Below, piece after piece: positions 46,013-55,934 of a stretch of DNA of 64,000 nucleotides. Positions within the stretch are counted from its first letter, which is position 1, and the number at the start of each line of letters is the position of its first letter. The DNA lies in contig JAFRIV010000017.1 of assembly GCA_017432615.1 (NCBI GenBank), positions 1-64,000 on the forward strand, read 5' to 3'. The notes beneath the pieces are model-generated. The model did no database searches and was not told the DNA's origin. It saw only the letters and a program-made list of their open reading frames with translations. Position numbers and translations under genes: made by a program. Source of the DNA: Oscillospiraceae bacterium (lineage in GTDB: Bacteria; Bacillota; Clostridia; Oscillospirales; Oscillospiraceae).

Positions 46013-46022
46013 CAGTTATAAT
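45994..46022 (+). promoter_or_regulatory. Promoter of yfbR
   Basis: TTGCGA (45994-45999) and TATAAT (46017-46022), 17-nt spacer, overlapping the divergent typA promoter. Confidence 0.7.
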
Positions 46023-46050
46023 AAGAATGTTTTGAAAAAAGGAGTCTTCT

Positions 46051-46635
46051 ATGAGTTATCATTTTTTCGCGTATCTTTCCCGCATGCGAAACATCACCCG
46101 CTGGAGCCTGATGCGAAACGCAATACCGGAAAATATTCAGGAGCACAGCCATATGGTCGCTGTGATTGCGCATGCCTTGGGAATTATCCGGAGAGATGTA
46201 TTCGACATTCCCTGCGACCCGGAGGAATGCGCGGCGGTTGCGTTGTATCATGACTGCTCAGAGATCCTGACCGGCGATCTGCCCACGCCGATCAAATACT
46301 ATAACCCTGAGATACGGAATGCTTATAAGCAGGTAGAAAAGCTCGCCAATGACAGATTGCTGTCCACATTGCCGGAAGAGATCCGGCAGTCATTTGCCCC
46401 TTTTATGGGAGGAGAGGCAGAGGCACAGGTGCATGATCTTGTAAAAGCGGCGGATAAGCTCAGCGCCTATCTTAAATGTATCGAAGAACGCCGCGCAGGA
46501 AATGACGAATTTTTGTCTGCCGAAAAGCAGACCAGAAGAGCCCTGGAAGATGGGAAGCTTCCGGAGGTGCAATATTTTTTGGAACACTTTGTTCCTGCCT
46601 TTGAGCTTACACTGGATGAGCTCGGCACGATCTGA
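46051..46635 (+). CDS. yfbR: 5'-deoxynucleotidase, YfbR family HD-domain protein
   Basis: Removes phosphate from deoxynucleoside 5'-monophosphates. Residues match the E. coli enzyme with a shift of one: Arg17-Trp18, metal ligands His32, His67, Asp68 and Asp136. 194 residues. The RBS AAAGGAG is 7 nt before the ATG. A VanY-type carboxypeptidase follows in the same direction. Confidence 0.9.
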   Translation: MSYHFFAYLSRMRNITRWSLMRNAIPENIQEHSHMVAVIAHALGIIRRDVFDIPCDPEECAAVALYHDCSEILTGDLPTPIKYYNPEIRNAYKQVEKLANDRLLSTLPEEIRQSFAPFMGGEAEAQVHDLVKAADKLSAYLKCIEERRAGNDEFLSAEKQTRRALEDGKLPEVQYFLEHFVPAFELTLDELGTI

Positions 46636-46670
46636 CTGCAGATTAATCTTTGCCAAAGGAGTATGATAGT

Positions 46671-47654
46671 ATGAAGAAAAGAAGCTTGAAACGGATCATC
46701 GGCGGCGCCCTGTTTATTATTGCTTTTGTTATTTTTGCTTACCTCAGCTGCAAGGTTGCTGTTCACAGCAGCGATTTGGAAAACTATGAACCCATTACCC
46801 TCAATAAAGCCTATGGATATGACAGGAATCGCTATCTGATCAACCACGGACGCGCCAATGAGATCGTTTATGATGAGGATACACCTGCGTCAGTGACAGA
46901 CGATACGGTTGAAGAGGAAGACGATTTTACATTGCCGGTGGAGGAAGTTCCGGAGCTTTCCTTTGAACCGACACCGGAGCCGGTAGTTGAGCCAAGTGCT
47001 GCTGCATTGAAGGCTGCTTCTCTCGGCTTGCCGACGCCGCCGGATATCGATATTAACGAAGCGCAGTATGTACTGGTGAATGGCGATCATCCGATGGACC
47101 CGATTGATTATGAGCCGGCAAATCTTGTTTATTTGAACATGGTGGCGGAAGATACCGAAATCCGCACAGCCTATGACGGAAACCGCGTACCGGTGGACGC
47201 ACTGATTGCCCAGCCGCTGCTGGATATGGCTCGTGCCTGCAAGGCAACCGGGCTGCCGGTCTACCTTTCTTCCGGGTACCGGAGCTATGCGGAACAAGCG
47301 GCAAACTTCCAGCGGGTAAACGCCAACAATGGCATTTCTGACGGAAAGAATGCAGAGGGAAATTATATTACAATGCCGGCTGGCTGCAGCGAACATCAGA
47401 CGGGTCTCGGCATTGATATTACCGACTATTATCGAGAGATAAAAAACGATTCTATTGCGGAAACTGCTACAGTGCAATGGCTTGCACAGCATTGTGCCGA
47501 GTACGGCTTCATCCTGCGCTTCCCGCAGGATAAACGGGATATCACACATGTGATGGGAGAATCCTGGCATTTCCGCTATGTCGGGCAGGAGGCTGCAAGG
47601 TATATGACAGACAACAATCTTTGCCTGGAAGAATTCGTGGAACTATATGCATAA
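46671..47654 (+). CDS. Membrane-anchored D-alanyl-D-alanine carboxypeptidase, VanY type (M15B)
   Basis: Trims the terminal D-Ala from peptidoglycan stem peptides. ATG 46671 (MKKRSLKR) has AAAGGAG before it; an earlier ATG at 46650 lacks one. A single TM segment (about 9-27) anchors it, then an acidic, proline-rich linker (about 60-120) and the M15 domain. Zinc-site motifs are SEHQTGLGIDI (His and Asp) and GESWHFRYVG (His), with the family's LSSGYRS. 327 residues. Confidence 0.9.
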   Translation: MKKRSLKRIIGGALFIIAFVIFAYLSCKVAVHSSDLENYEPITLNKAYGYDRNRYLINHGRANEIVYDEDTPASVTDDTVEEEDDFTLPVEEVPELSFEPTPEPVVEPSAAALKAASLGLPTPPDIDINEAQYVLVNGDHPMDPIDYEPANLVYLNMVAEDTEIRTAYDGNRVPVDALIAQPLLDMARACKATGLPVYLSSGYRSYAEQAANFQRVNANNGISDGKNAEGNYITMPAGCSEHQTGLGIDITDYYREIKNDSIAETATVQWLAQHCAEYGFILRFPQDKRDITHVMGESWHFRYVGQEAARYMTDNNLCLEEFVELYA

Positions 47655-47690
47655 AAATCTCCGCCGCTAATAATTGCGGCGGAGATTTTT
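47653..47690. terminator. Bidirectional terminator between vanY-like and cdd genes
   Basis: A perfect 15-bp stem (47653-47667 with 47676-47690) with A5 and T5 at the ends serves both convergent genes. Confidence 0.9.
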
Positions 47691-47694
47691 TATA

Positions 47695-48075
47695 TTAAAA
47701 GTTAAAAGTATGCGGGAGGAGTTCTGAGAGCCTGTAGCTCACATAACGGCCTCCTGCTTTTGCGCAGAGAACCTCCATATCCGGAGAGAACTCGGCCAGA
47801 AACTGGCGACAGGCGCCGCAGGGAGTGCACCAGTTTTCGCTGTCAGCATAAATAGCAACACGGCGAAAACGTCTGTGCCCTTCGCTTACAGCCTTGCAGC
47901 AGGCGGTACGTTCAGCACAGATCGTACTGCCGAGAGCGGCGTTTTCAACATTGCAGCCTGTGAACACTGTACCGTCTTCACATTCCAGTGCGGCTCCCAC
48001 TGCGAAATGAGAGTAGGGAGTATAGGCATTCAGAGACGCCTCTTTTGCCATAGACATCAGCTGCCGATCCGTCAT
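47695..48075 (-). CDS. cdd: Cytidine deaminase
   Basis: Zinc enzyme that deaminates cytidine and deoxycytidine to uridine forms in pyrimidine salvage. The zinc and catalytic motifs are CAERTA (Cys and Glu) and PCGACRQ (two Cys). 126 residues, the usual short tetrameric form. It overlaps the upstream lipoprotein gene by 4 nt and ends the secA-pgeF-lipoprotein-cdd cluster. Confidence 0.96.
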   Translation of the reverse strand: MTDRQLMSMAKEASLNAYTPYSHFAVGAALECEDGTVFTGCNVENAALGSTICAERTACCKAVSEGHRRFRRVAIYADSENWCTPCGACRQFLAEFSPDMEVLCAKAGGRYVSYRLSELLPHTFNF

Positions 48076-49787
48076 GTATCAGTATCCTCCTTAAATGTAA
48101 TTGTCCAGTTTGGGAAATTGTATAGCGGATTGCCGAGATTGGCATCGATACCTCGAATAGCCTGCCGGTGCGTAATGATCTGCTGCTTCTCAAAGCCGAT
48201 CACGACAAAATAAGCTGCATTCGTCAGCACATATTCCGCAAAAGTGCGATAGTTGTTTTTACGGCTTGCGTTGCCGGAAATCAGGTAATTATAAAGGTAG
48301 GTCTCATACCCGTTTCCCATGGACCGCGTAAAGTTGACGTTGGAGGCATGATTGTTGTCTGTCCGTTCCTGCAGAAGCTGCGTGATGTCAAAATTGTTCC
48401 TGAGCTTTACCTCTGCATAGTACATATCAAACTGGAGCGGTTCAAAATCTTCATCTTCCAATTCTTCCTTGGTAAGATTCTCATAGTCAGTAAGTGCATT
48501 ATAATAATCCGTCCAAGTGAGAGCCATTACATTGACTTTGATGCCGATTGTCAGCATATCGGCGGCAAACCGGTTGGCTACACCGGCTTTTGCTGAACTG
48601 TCAGAGCAGAGAATGAAGTTGAGGACCAGATCCTCGTCATTTCCGTTCATGAGTTCCATAAATCCGTCTTCGTCATAGTCTCGAATACCGTTGTTTTCGA
48701 GAATGATTTTACAGCGGTCCAGATTATAGGCCAGTGCGGAATTAAGGTCGGAGGGAAAGTCTGTGCAGCTCGGTACCATGGGGATAGCAGAAGCGGTTGC
48801 GTTGTTATTTAACAGCGTTTCCAGGTAAGCCCGATTGAAAGCATACTGCATGGCATACCGAAAGCCACTGATCGCACCGACTCTCGATGACTGATTGAAA
48901 CCGACAAAATGCATATTCGTAGTTGCATAGGTATGAATCTCGTTGGTGCTGGCATATCCCAGGTTTGTGTAACTTGACGGGTCGTTAATACATACATCTA
49001 TGTAGGAGTCTTCAAAAGCGTTGATGATATCCTCTGCCTCTGTATATTCGGTGAGGTACACCGTTTCTAATGGAAGATCTTTCACTTTGTAAAACCCGTC
49101 ATATGCCTGCAAAGAGACAAGCATTTGACCGGCTTCCGTAATTACATTGCCCTCTTCGTCCAATTCCTCCGGAATCTCTTCAAAAACATAATCATACGGA
49201 CCGCTGCCGAGAGGAAACTTGTCATCATAGGAGCCATATTTGATAATGGGGATATTTAAGAGTTTGATGAATTGCGTGTCCCCAATGCTGAGTGTAATGT
49301 AGAGTTTATCGTCTCCATCCTGTGCAGCTCCCTGATAAGTGGAGAAGCGACCAAGAAAACGGTCAGAACTTACAGCACGATCAATGGAATAACGGACGTC
49401 GCGAGCGGTAACCGGGGATCCGTCGTGAAAGGTGTGAGAATTGTCGATGGTAAGCATCCAGCTGGTCGCAGCGTCGTTGCATTCCCACGCGGTGCAGACA
49501 TTCGGGAGCACTTCAAAATTATTGTCTACTTCCACCAGATTCTCGTAGACGAGAGAGCAGACCAGCTGATTGGAGTGATTGGTCGCAATCAAAGGATTAA
49601 AACTGTAGCGGCGGTTAATATTCAGGGAAAACACGCTGTCTGCTGCAGCTCCCATGGTCAGATCTTTCCCTTCGGTAGACTCGGGGATTTCATCGGCTGA
49701 AAGATTTGTACCGGGGAGTGTGCAGCCGGAAGTGGAAAGCATAGCAATTACGAGCAACAGTGCAAGGAATCGTTTTCGTTTAAACAA
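48072..49787 (-). CDS. Family 5 solute-binding lipoprotein
   Basis: Probable peptide or nickel-type binding protein. I take TTG 49787 as start (LFKRKRFLALLLVIAMLSTSGC), because GAGGGGGAA lies about 10 nt before it; no ATG fits. The lipobox LSTSGC is clear, so this one is membrane-anchored, unlike the other binding proteins here. TSWMLTIDNSHTFHDGSPVTARDVRYSIDRA is the family 5 signature in diverged form. 571 residues. No permease genes adjoin; it lies between pgeF and cdd. Confidence 0.83.
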   Translation of the reverse strand: MFKRKRFLALLLVIAMLSTSGCTLPGTNLSADEIPESTEGKDLTMGAAADSVFSLNINRRYSFNPLIATNHSNQLVCSLVYENLVEVDNNFEVLPNVCTAWECNDAATSWMLTIDNSHTFHDGSPVTARDVRYSIDRAVSSDRFLGRFSTYQGAAQDGDDKLYITLSIGDTQFIKLLNIPIIKYGSYDDKFPLGSGPYDYVFEEIPEELDEEGNVITEAGQMLVSLQAYDGFYKVKDLPLETVYLTEYTEAEDIINAFEDSYIDVCINDPSSYTNLGYASTNEIHTYATTNMHFVGFNQSSRVGAISGFRYAMQYAFNRAYLETLLNNNATASAIPMVPSCTDFPSDLNSALAYNLDRCKIILENNGIRDYDEDGFMELMNGNDEDLVLNFILCSDSSAKAGVANRFAADMLTIGIKVNVMALTWTDYYNALTDYENLTKEELEDEDFEPLQFDMYYAEVKLRNNFDITQLLQERTDNNHASNVNFTRSMGNGYETYLYNYLISGNASRKNNYRTFAEYVLTNAAYFVVIGFEKQQIITHRQAIRGIDANLGNPLYNFPNWTITFKEDTDT

Positions 49788-49803
49788 AAGCCTGTTCCCC
49801 CTC

Positions 49804-50604
49804 TCACAGCATAATACCGGCAACCATACTGCCGCGTACCTGATGATGACGGAACGTGTAGCGTGCTGACCAGAACTTGTCCGGGTGACACATGGTACAG
49901 GCATCTGACAGGTCGATATGTTCCGCAAGCAACCCAAGCTGAAGAAGGCGGCGGGCATTCGCTTTTCGAAGATCTACCATATATTTCCCGTCCTCACGTT
50001 TTACCCAAAGCCCTTTTGAATCACCGTGAAGATAGGCATTTAACGCGTCAGGCACATCCTGATCTGTTTCAAAACAGCAGGAACCGATGGACGGACCAAG
50101 AGCAGCACAGATATTTTGGGGAATTGCACCAAGTGACTGCATGGCGGTAACAGCGTTATTTAAAATATCTGCGGCGGAACTTCTCCATCCGCAGTGAACA
50201 GCACCTGCGGCATGCCCCTCCAGATCATACAGAAGCACCGGTACACAGTCAGCAGTAAAACAGAAAATCGGCAAGTGTTTTTCTCCGGTTACAAGTCCGT
50301 CCGCTCCTGTGGAAATATTAGCAAGGCAGGCATGCTTATCCTTTGAAGTTACTGTCTGGATATAATTTCCGTGCACCTGGTCAGTTACACAGCAGTCATC
50401 AACGCCGGAAGAAAACAGTGTACACCAACGCCGATAGTTTTCTCGGACAGCGTCAGGTTCATCCCCTCGATGAACGCTGATATTGAATGTTTCAAATCCG
50501 TTTCTGCTGATACCGCCGAGCCGGGTGGAAAAAGCATGCACGGCAGGCAGCACAGAAGATGTCAGATAAACAGGACCTTCAGAGCTTGTGTGTTCAGAAA
50601 ACAT
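49804..50604 (-). CDS. pgeF: Peptidoglycan editing factor / laccase-domain protein PgeF (YfiH)
   Basis: Member of the YfiH/LACC1 family. Bacterial members were linked to peptidoglycan quality control, and homologues show purine nucleoside phosphorylase-like activity. Zinc-site motifs are QVHGNYI (His), TADCVPVLL (Cys) and GAVHCGWRS (His), and ALGPSIGSCCFE is conserved. 266 residues. It begins directly at the secA stop, so translation is probably coupled. Confidence 0.92.
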   Translation of the reverse strand: MFSEHTSSEGPVYLTSSVLPAVHAFSTRLGGISRNGFETFNISVHRGDEPDAVRENYRRWCTLFSSGVDDCCVTDQVHGNYIQTVTSKDKHACLANISTGADGLVTGEKHLPIFCFTADCVPVLLYDLEGHAAGAVHCGWRSSAADILNNAVTAMQSLGAIPQNICAALGPSIGSCCFETDQDVPDALNAYLHGDSKGLWVKREDGKYMVDLRKANARRLLQLGLLAEHIDLSDACTMCHPDKFWSARYTFRHHQVRGSMVAGIML

Positions 50605-53376
50605 TTAATTCTCATTTCTGCCGCAGCATTCCTTGTATTTCAGTCGTCTGCTGCCGTCGGCCTTCATTTTACCACAAGGGCAAGGATCGTTGCGACCGGG
50701 TTTCGGAATCTTTTTCACCGGTTTTTTCTTCTCCGGCTCTCCGCCGGCATTTGCGGCAACATTCTTGGCAACTGCCTTCCGCTGCACTGTCTGTTCACCG
50801 CGAACACGCACAGTGAAGAGACGGCGCACCGTCTCTTCACGGATGCCGGCAACCATAGCCTCGAACATATCAAAGCCTTCCTGCTTGTAGGCGTCGATCG
50901 GTTTTACAGAACCATATCCGCGCAAACCAATGCCGCGTTTCAGATCATCCATTGCATCAATGTGATCCATCCAGTATTCATCCACTACACGCAGCATGAC
51001 CACACGCTCAAGTTCACGCATCAGAGGAGTGCCGTTCGGCATAGAGCCAAAGGCCGTTTCTCTTGCCTGATAGGCTTTCATAGCAAGGTCCTGAATGATC
51101 TCTGTCAGTTTATCCTGGGAGACAGCCCCGTTGCCCGGCATGCGGACAGCACCTGCGGGAAGGAAGAGCTTTGTAAAAGGAGCAAGTACTTCATCCAGCT
51201 GTGCTTGCGTTTCACAACTTTCTCCATGAAGTGCATCCGATACAGAGGAAGACACAAATTCACGAATCATATTTTCAATCTGCTGCTGGAGATCTTCCCC
51301 ATTGAGGACCTTCTGGCGTTCCCCGTAGATGATTTCGCGTTGTTTGTTCATCACATCATCGTATTCCAACACGGTTTTACGGGTCTGGAAGTTACGGGAT
51401 TCTACGGTTTTCTGCGCCTGCTCAATGGCATTGGACAGCATTTTGTGATCGAGCGGGGTGTCATCATCCACATTCAGCGCTTCCATCATCCCCATAATGC
51501 GCTCAGAGCCGAAGAGACGCATAATGTCATCCGTCAGCGCAAGATAGAAGCGGCTTTCACCGGGATCGCCCTGCCGGCCGGATCGTCCACGCAGCTGGTT
51601 ATCGATACGGCGGGACTCATGGCGTTCGGTGCCGAGGATGAAAAGACCGCCGGAGGCGCGCACCAGCTCGGCTTCAGCATCCGTCTCCTTTTTGTGCTCG
51701 GCTAACTTTTCCGCAAAAAGGGAGCGTGCCTGAAGAATATCTTCATTGGTTGTTTCGGCAAAACCGGTGGCTTCTGCAATTACCTCATCGGCAAAGCCTT
51801 TTTTTCGAAGATCCTGCCGAGCCATAAACTCCGGGTTGCCGCCCAGAACAATATCTGTACCACGCCCGGCCATATTCGTAGCAATTGTTACTGCCCCCAC
51901 ACGCCCGGCCTGTGCAACAATCTCTGCCTCTTTTTCATGGTATTTTGCGTTGAGCACAGTGTGGGCGACACCGCGCCGTTTCAGCAAGGAAGAAATATAT
52001 TCACTTTTTTCAATGGATACTGTGCCCACCAGGACAGGCTGACCCTTTTCGTGGCAGGCTACGATCTGCTCAATGATGGCACGGTTTTTTCCTGCGTCGT
52101 TTTTATATACGACATCCGGATTATCTTTACGGATGACCGGCTTGTTTGTAGGGATCTCAATAATATCAAGATTATAAATTGCCTGGAATTCCTCCGCTTC
52201 TGTTGCGGCAGTACCCGTCATGCCAGAGAGCTTGCTGTAAAGACGGAAGTAGTTTTGGAAGGTGATGGTAGCAAGGGTCTTGTTTTCTTTTTGGACATCC
52301 ACATGTTCTTTGGCTTCAATAGCCTGATGGAGCCCTTCGGAATAGCGCCGGCCAAGCATCAGACGGCCGGTAAATTCATCAACGATGATAATCTCTCCGT
52401 CTTTTACAATATAATCTATATCCCGCTTCATAATTCCATGTGCTTTCAGCGCTTGGTTAATATGGTGGCTGAGAGTGGCATTTTCCATATCCGCGAGATT
52501 TTCCAGCGCAAAGGCTTTTTCAGCCTTTGCAATGCCGCGTGCAGTCAGAGTGGCCGTTTTTGCCTTCTCATCTACCACATAATCGGCATCGAGATCTTCC
52601 TGCTCCTCTTCTTTTTCATCTACAGATGCATAAACGATTTTTTTCAAACCGCTGACAAAAATATCAGCCTGGCGATAGAGGTCTGTGCTTTCATCACCTT
52701 GCCCGGAGATGATGAGCGGGGTACGCGCTTCATCGATAAGAATAGAGTCCACTTCATCGACGATGGCAAAGCTGTGTCCGCGTTGAACCATATTTTCTTT
52801 ATAGAGGGCCATGTTATCACGCAGATAATCAAATCCCATCTCATTATTGGTGCCATAAGTAATATCACAGGCATAAGCCTGTTTGCGCTGAGAAGAATCC
52901 AGATCGTGGACAATCAGACCGACGGAAAGACCGAGGAAACGGTGTATCTTTCCCATCCATTCACTGTCACGCCGGGCAAGATAATCATTTACCGTAACAA
53001 TATGAACTCCTTCTCCGGCCAGTGCATTAAGATAGGAAGGAAGAACGGCAACAAGTGTTTTGCCCTCGCCTGTTTTCATTTCGGCGATGCGGCCCTGATG
53101 AAGCACGATACCGCCGATTACCTGTACATAGAAAGGCTTCATGCCGAGAACACGCCATGCGGCTTCCCGTGCAGTGGCAAATGCTTCCGGAAGAAGATCG
53201 TCTAATGTTTCACCGGCGGAAAGACGATTCTTGAACGCTGCTGTTTTTCCGCGGAGCTGTTCATCACTCAGAGAGGAATACTCCTCTTCCAGTGCCATGA
53301 CAGATTTTGCAATCGGAACTATTTTTTTCAATTCACGGTCAGAATAACTGCCGAAAATCTTATCTAAAAAACCCAT
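50605..53376 (-). CDS. secA: Preprotein translocase ATPase SecA
   Basis: Motor of the Sec export pathway at the membrane. The 923 residues include Walker [24 protein letters not shown], the preprotein-binding region, [12 protein letters not shown], and the C-terminal zinc site [20 protein letters not shown] read as CxC...CC. It heads the group secA-pgeF-lipoprotein-cdd. The RBS GAAGAAGG precedes the ATG. Confidence 0.98.
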   Translation of the reverse strand: MGFLDKIFGSYSDRELKKIVPIAKSVMALEEEYSSLSDEQLRGKTAAFKNRLSAGETLDDLLPEAFATAREAAWRVLGMKPFYVQVIGGIVLHQGRIAEMKTGEGKTLVAVLPSYLNALAGEGVHIVTVNDYLARRDSEWMGKIHRFLGLSVGLIVHDLDSSQRKQAYACDITYGTNNEMGFDYLRDNMALYKENMVQRGHSFAIVDEVDSILIDEARTPLIISGQGDESTDLYRQADIFVSGLKKIVYASVDEKEEEQEDLDADYVVDEKAKTATLTARGIAKAEKAFALENLADMENATLSHHINQALKAHGIMKRDIDYIVKDGEIIIVDEFTGRLMLGRRYSEGLHQAIEAKEHVDVQKENKTLATITFQNYFRLYSKLSGMTGTAATEAEEFQAIYNLDIIEIPTNKPVIRKDNPDVVYKNDAGKNRAIIEQIVACHEKGQPVLVGTVSIEKSEYISSLLKRRGVAHTVLNAKYHEKEAEIVAQAGRVGAVTIATNMAGRGTDIVLGGNPEFMARQDLRKKGFADEVIAEATGFAETTNEDILQARSLFAEKLAEHKKETDAEAELVRASGGLFILGTERHESRRIDNQLRGRSGRQGDPGESRFYLALTDDIMRLFGSERIMGMMEALNVDDDTPLDHKMLSNAIEQAQKTVESRNFQTRKTVLEYDDVMNKQREIIYGERQKVLNGEDLQQQIENMIREFVSSSVSDALHGESCETQAQLDEVLAPFTKLFLPAGAVRMPGNGAVSQDKLTEIIQDLAMKAYQARETAFGSMPNGTPLMRELERVVMLRVVDEYWMDHIDAMDDLKRGIGLRGYGSVKPIDAYKQEGFDMFEAMVAGIREETVRRLFTVRVRGEQTVQRKAVAKNVAANAGGEPEKKKPVKKIPKPGRNDPCPCGKMKADGSRRLKYKECCGRNEN

Positions 53377-53482
53377 TTTGTACCTTCTTCAAGAAATAAT
53401 TGATAAAACAACATTTTACAGTATAACACAGGAGAGACAAGAAAAAAATAGCCTGTTTGTAAAGTTTTCTCTTAAATCTTTC

Positions 53483-53511
53483 TTGCTGTTTCCAATCTGG
53501 TATGGTAAACT
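53483..53511 (+). promoter_or_regulatory. Promoter of the DUF1846 gene
   Basis: TTGCTG and TAAACT are separated by 17 nt, about 42 nt before the start codon. Confidence 0.5.
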
Positions 53512-53553
53512 GTCTAACGATTTTTTAGTTCTACACGGAGGCAAAAGGAAACC

Positions 53554-55038
53554 ATGCGTAAACTCGGCTTTGACAGTGTAAAATATAATGCTTTACAGTC
53601 GCAAAGCATCAAGGACAGGATTTCCCGCTTTGGTGGAAAACTGTATCTGGAATTTGGAGGGAAGCTGTTTGATGACTATCATGCATCCCGCGTTTTTCCC
53701 GGATTCCAGCCGGACAGCAAAGTTCGAATGCTTCTGGAAATGAAGGATGTGGCGGAGATTGTACTTGCTATCTCTGCGGACGATATTGAACGCTCCAAGC
53801 GGCGTGGGGATCTGGGTATTACATACGACGAGGATACGCTGCGCCTGATTGATTCCTTTCGGAGCATAGGGCTGTATGTAGGAAGTGTTGTAATCACGCA
53901 TTACCGTGGACAGAAAGCAGCCGATAAATTTTATGCACGGTTGGAAGCGCTGGGGATCAAAGCTTATCACCACTACATCATTCCGGAATATCCGTCCAAT
54001 GTGCCGCTGATCATCTCGGAAGAGGGCTTTGGCAGGAATGATTATATTGAAACTTCAAGGCCTCTTGTGATCGTAACGGCTCCTGGACCGGGAAGCGGGA
54101 AAATGGCTACCTGTCTTTCCCAGCTTTATCAGGAGCATAAGCGCGGCATCAATGCAGGGTATGCAAAGTTTGAAACTTTCCCCGTGTGGAACCTGCCTCT
54201 GAAGCACCCGGTGAATCTTGCCTATGAAGCGGCGACAGCGGATCTCAATGATGTGAATATGATCGATCCTTTCCATCTGGAAGCATATGGGGAGACGACA
54301 GTCAATTATAATCGTGATGTAGAGATCTTCCCGGTGCTGGAAGCCATGTTTCGGGAAATCTATGGGGAAAGTCCATATAAAAGCCCGACGGATATGGGTG
54401 TCAATCAGATCGGTTTTTGTATTCTGGACGAAGAAGTTTGCTGTGAAGCTTCCAGGCAGGAGATTATCCGGCGTTATTATGCTACGGCCTGCAGCGTAAA
54501 GCAGGGATTATCCGACCCTATGGAATTGCGTAAGATCGAACTTCTGATGAAGTCTACCGGTATTACGCCGGCAGACAGAAAGGTAGCGGTTGCAGCGCTT
54601 CAGCGTGCAGAAGAAACTGACGGTCCGGCTGTGGCCATTGAATTGAATGACGGAAGAATGATTACCGGCAAGACGACGGATCTTTTGGGGGCGGCATCAG
54701 CCTGTCTGATCAACTCGATGAAAGCCATCTCCGGTATTCGAAAGAAAACGAAACTGATTCCCAAAAATATCATTCAGCCGATCCAGCACCTGAAAGTGGA
54801 ACATCTCGGCAACCGCAACCCGTTGCTGCACATCGATGAGATTTTGATCGCACTTTCTGTCTGTGCTGTGACGAATCCGGTGGTGGAGGAAGCTTTGGAT
54901 GCACTGGGTGAACTTCGCGGTTGTGAAGCACATTCTTCAGTGATTCTCTCCCATCAGGATGAAGAGATTTTCAAGCGCCTGGGTATGAATATCACATTGG
55001 AACCCCGTTATCAGACGGAAAAACTGTATCACGCCTGA
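53554..55038 (+). CDS. DUF1846 family protein
   Basis: 494-residue cytosolic protein of the DUF1846 family, widespread in Firmicutes and without an agreed function. It begins MRKLGFDSVKYNALQSQSI, contains a P-loop-like GPGSGK (178-183) in VTAPGPGSGKMATCLSQLY, and NRNPLLHIDEILIALSVCAVTNP near the end. The P-loop suggests nucleotide binding, which is inference. The RBS GGAGGC is 9-10 nt upstream. A LysR regulator follows after 8 nt. Confidence 0.9.
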   Translation: MRKLGFDSVKYNALQSQSIKDRISRFGGKLYLEFGGKLFDDYHASRVFPGFQPDSKVRMLLEMKDVAEIVLAISADDIERSKRRGDLGITYDEDTLRLIDSFRSIGLYVGSVVITHYRGQKAADKFYARLEALGIKAYHHYIIPEYPSNVPLIISEEGFGRNDYIETSRPLVIVTAPGPGSGKMATCLSQLYQEHKRGINAGYAKFETFPVWNLPLKHPVNLAYEAATADLNDVNMIDPFHLEAYGETTVNYNRDVEIFPVLEAMFREIYGESPYKSPTDMGVNQIGFCILDEEVCCEASRQEIIRRYYATACSVKQGLSDPMELRKIELLMKSTGITPADRKVAVAALQRAEETDGPAVAIELNDGRMITGKTTDLLGAASACLINSMKAISGIRKKTKLIPKNIIQPIQHLKVEHLGNRNPLLHIDEILIALSVCAVTNPVVEEALDALGELRGCEAHSSVILSHQDEEIFKRLGMNITLEPRYQTEKLYHA

Positions 55039-55046
55039 GATGCAGA

Positions 55047-55919
55047 ATGCAGAATAAAGATATAGAAATATTCCTCGACCTTGTTCAGGCGAGGAATATT
55101 ACAAAGACAGCGGAACATCTGTTTCTTGCCCAGTCGGTGGTCAGTACCAGACTAAAACGGCTGGAGGAAGAACTGGGTTATGAGCTTTTCACCCGATCTA
55201 AGGGAGTTCGGGAGATGGAACTGACCAGGCAGGGCAGAGAATTTGTCGGCATCGCTACACGATGGAAAAACCTTTTTGAAGAGGCTGATCTGCTGAGGGA
55301 ACGCGCCCAGGTGTTGTTGCGCATCGCCGCTCCGGAGAGCGTATATTACGATTTTCTGGAGCCGATTGTGGTATCTACGATACATCGAAACCAGGCGTTG
55401 AAGCTGTCCGTGCAGATCAGTGATTCCTCCGGCATTTACGATATGATGGAAAACAACAGTATCGATTTCGGGTTTGCCTCCTACGAATCTTCCCGGGCAA
55501 ATATCATCCATCAGCATGTCTACGATCAGACCTTTTGTGTAGTGAGCTATACAAAACTGGCAGAAGGGGAGAACCTTTCCCCGCTTGTGCTGGATCCCGG
55601 CAAAGAGGTACAGCTTTCCGGCGGAAACTTTTCCAGTTTGACACTCTGGAGAGAAAAATGGTTTTCTGAGCACAATAATTGCCGTGTTGAGGTCAACTCT
55701 CCGCATATGATGGTGAGCCTCTTGAAGGAGGAGGGAACGTGGGCGTTATTGCCGTCTATCTCAGCAGGACATATTGCATCTCTGTATGGCATGCGCATCT
55801 ACGAACTCACGGACGCGCCAGAGAAGAGAAAAATCTATCTGCTGCGCCATGAAGGGGCTGCCTTTATGCAGACAGAAGCAGCGGCGATCTTCTCGGAAAT
55901 GCTGGAAAAAACAAGATAA
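55047..55919 (+). CDS. LysR-family transcriptional regulator
   Basis: 290 residues with the N-terminal winged helix (LVQARNITKTAEHLFLAQSVVSTRLKRLEEELGYELFTRSKG) and a C-terminal effector domain of the periplasmic binding fold. It follows the DUF1846 gene by 8 nt with only a poor RBS, so translation may be coupled. The effector is unknown. The TAXI-TRAP transporter about 1 kb on, past a HAD gene, is one possible target. Confidence 0.92.
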   Translation: MQNKDIEIFLDLVQARNITKTAEHLFLAQSVVSTRLKRLEEELGYELFTRSKGVREMELTRQGREFVGIATRWKNLFEEADLLRERAQVLLRIAAPESVYYDFLEPIVVSTIHRNQALKLSVQISDSSGIYDMMENNSIDFGFASYESSRANIIHQHVYDQTFCVVSYTKLAEGENLSPLVLDPGKEVQLSGGNFSSLTLWREKWFSEHNNCRVEVNSPHMMVSLLKEEGTWALLPSISAGHIASLYGMRIYELTDAPEKRKIYLLRHEGAAFMQTEAAAIFSEMLEKTR

Positions 55920-55934
55920 GCGTTTCCTGAAATC

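Noticed and set aside
51937..53205. Long open frame on the plus strand opposite secA
   Set aside because: secA is certain on the other strand, and the predicted peptide has no recognisable features.
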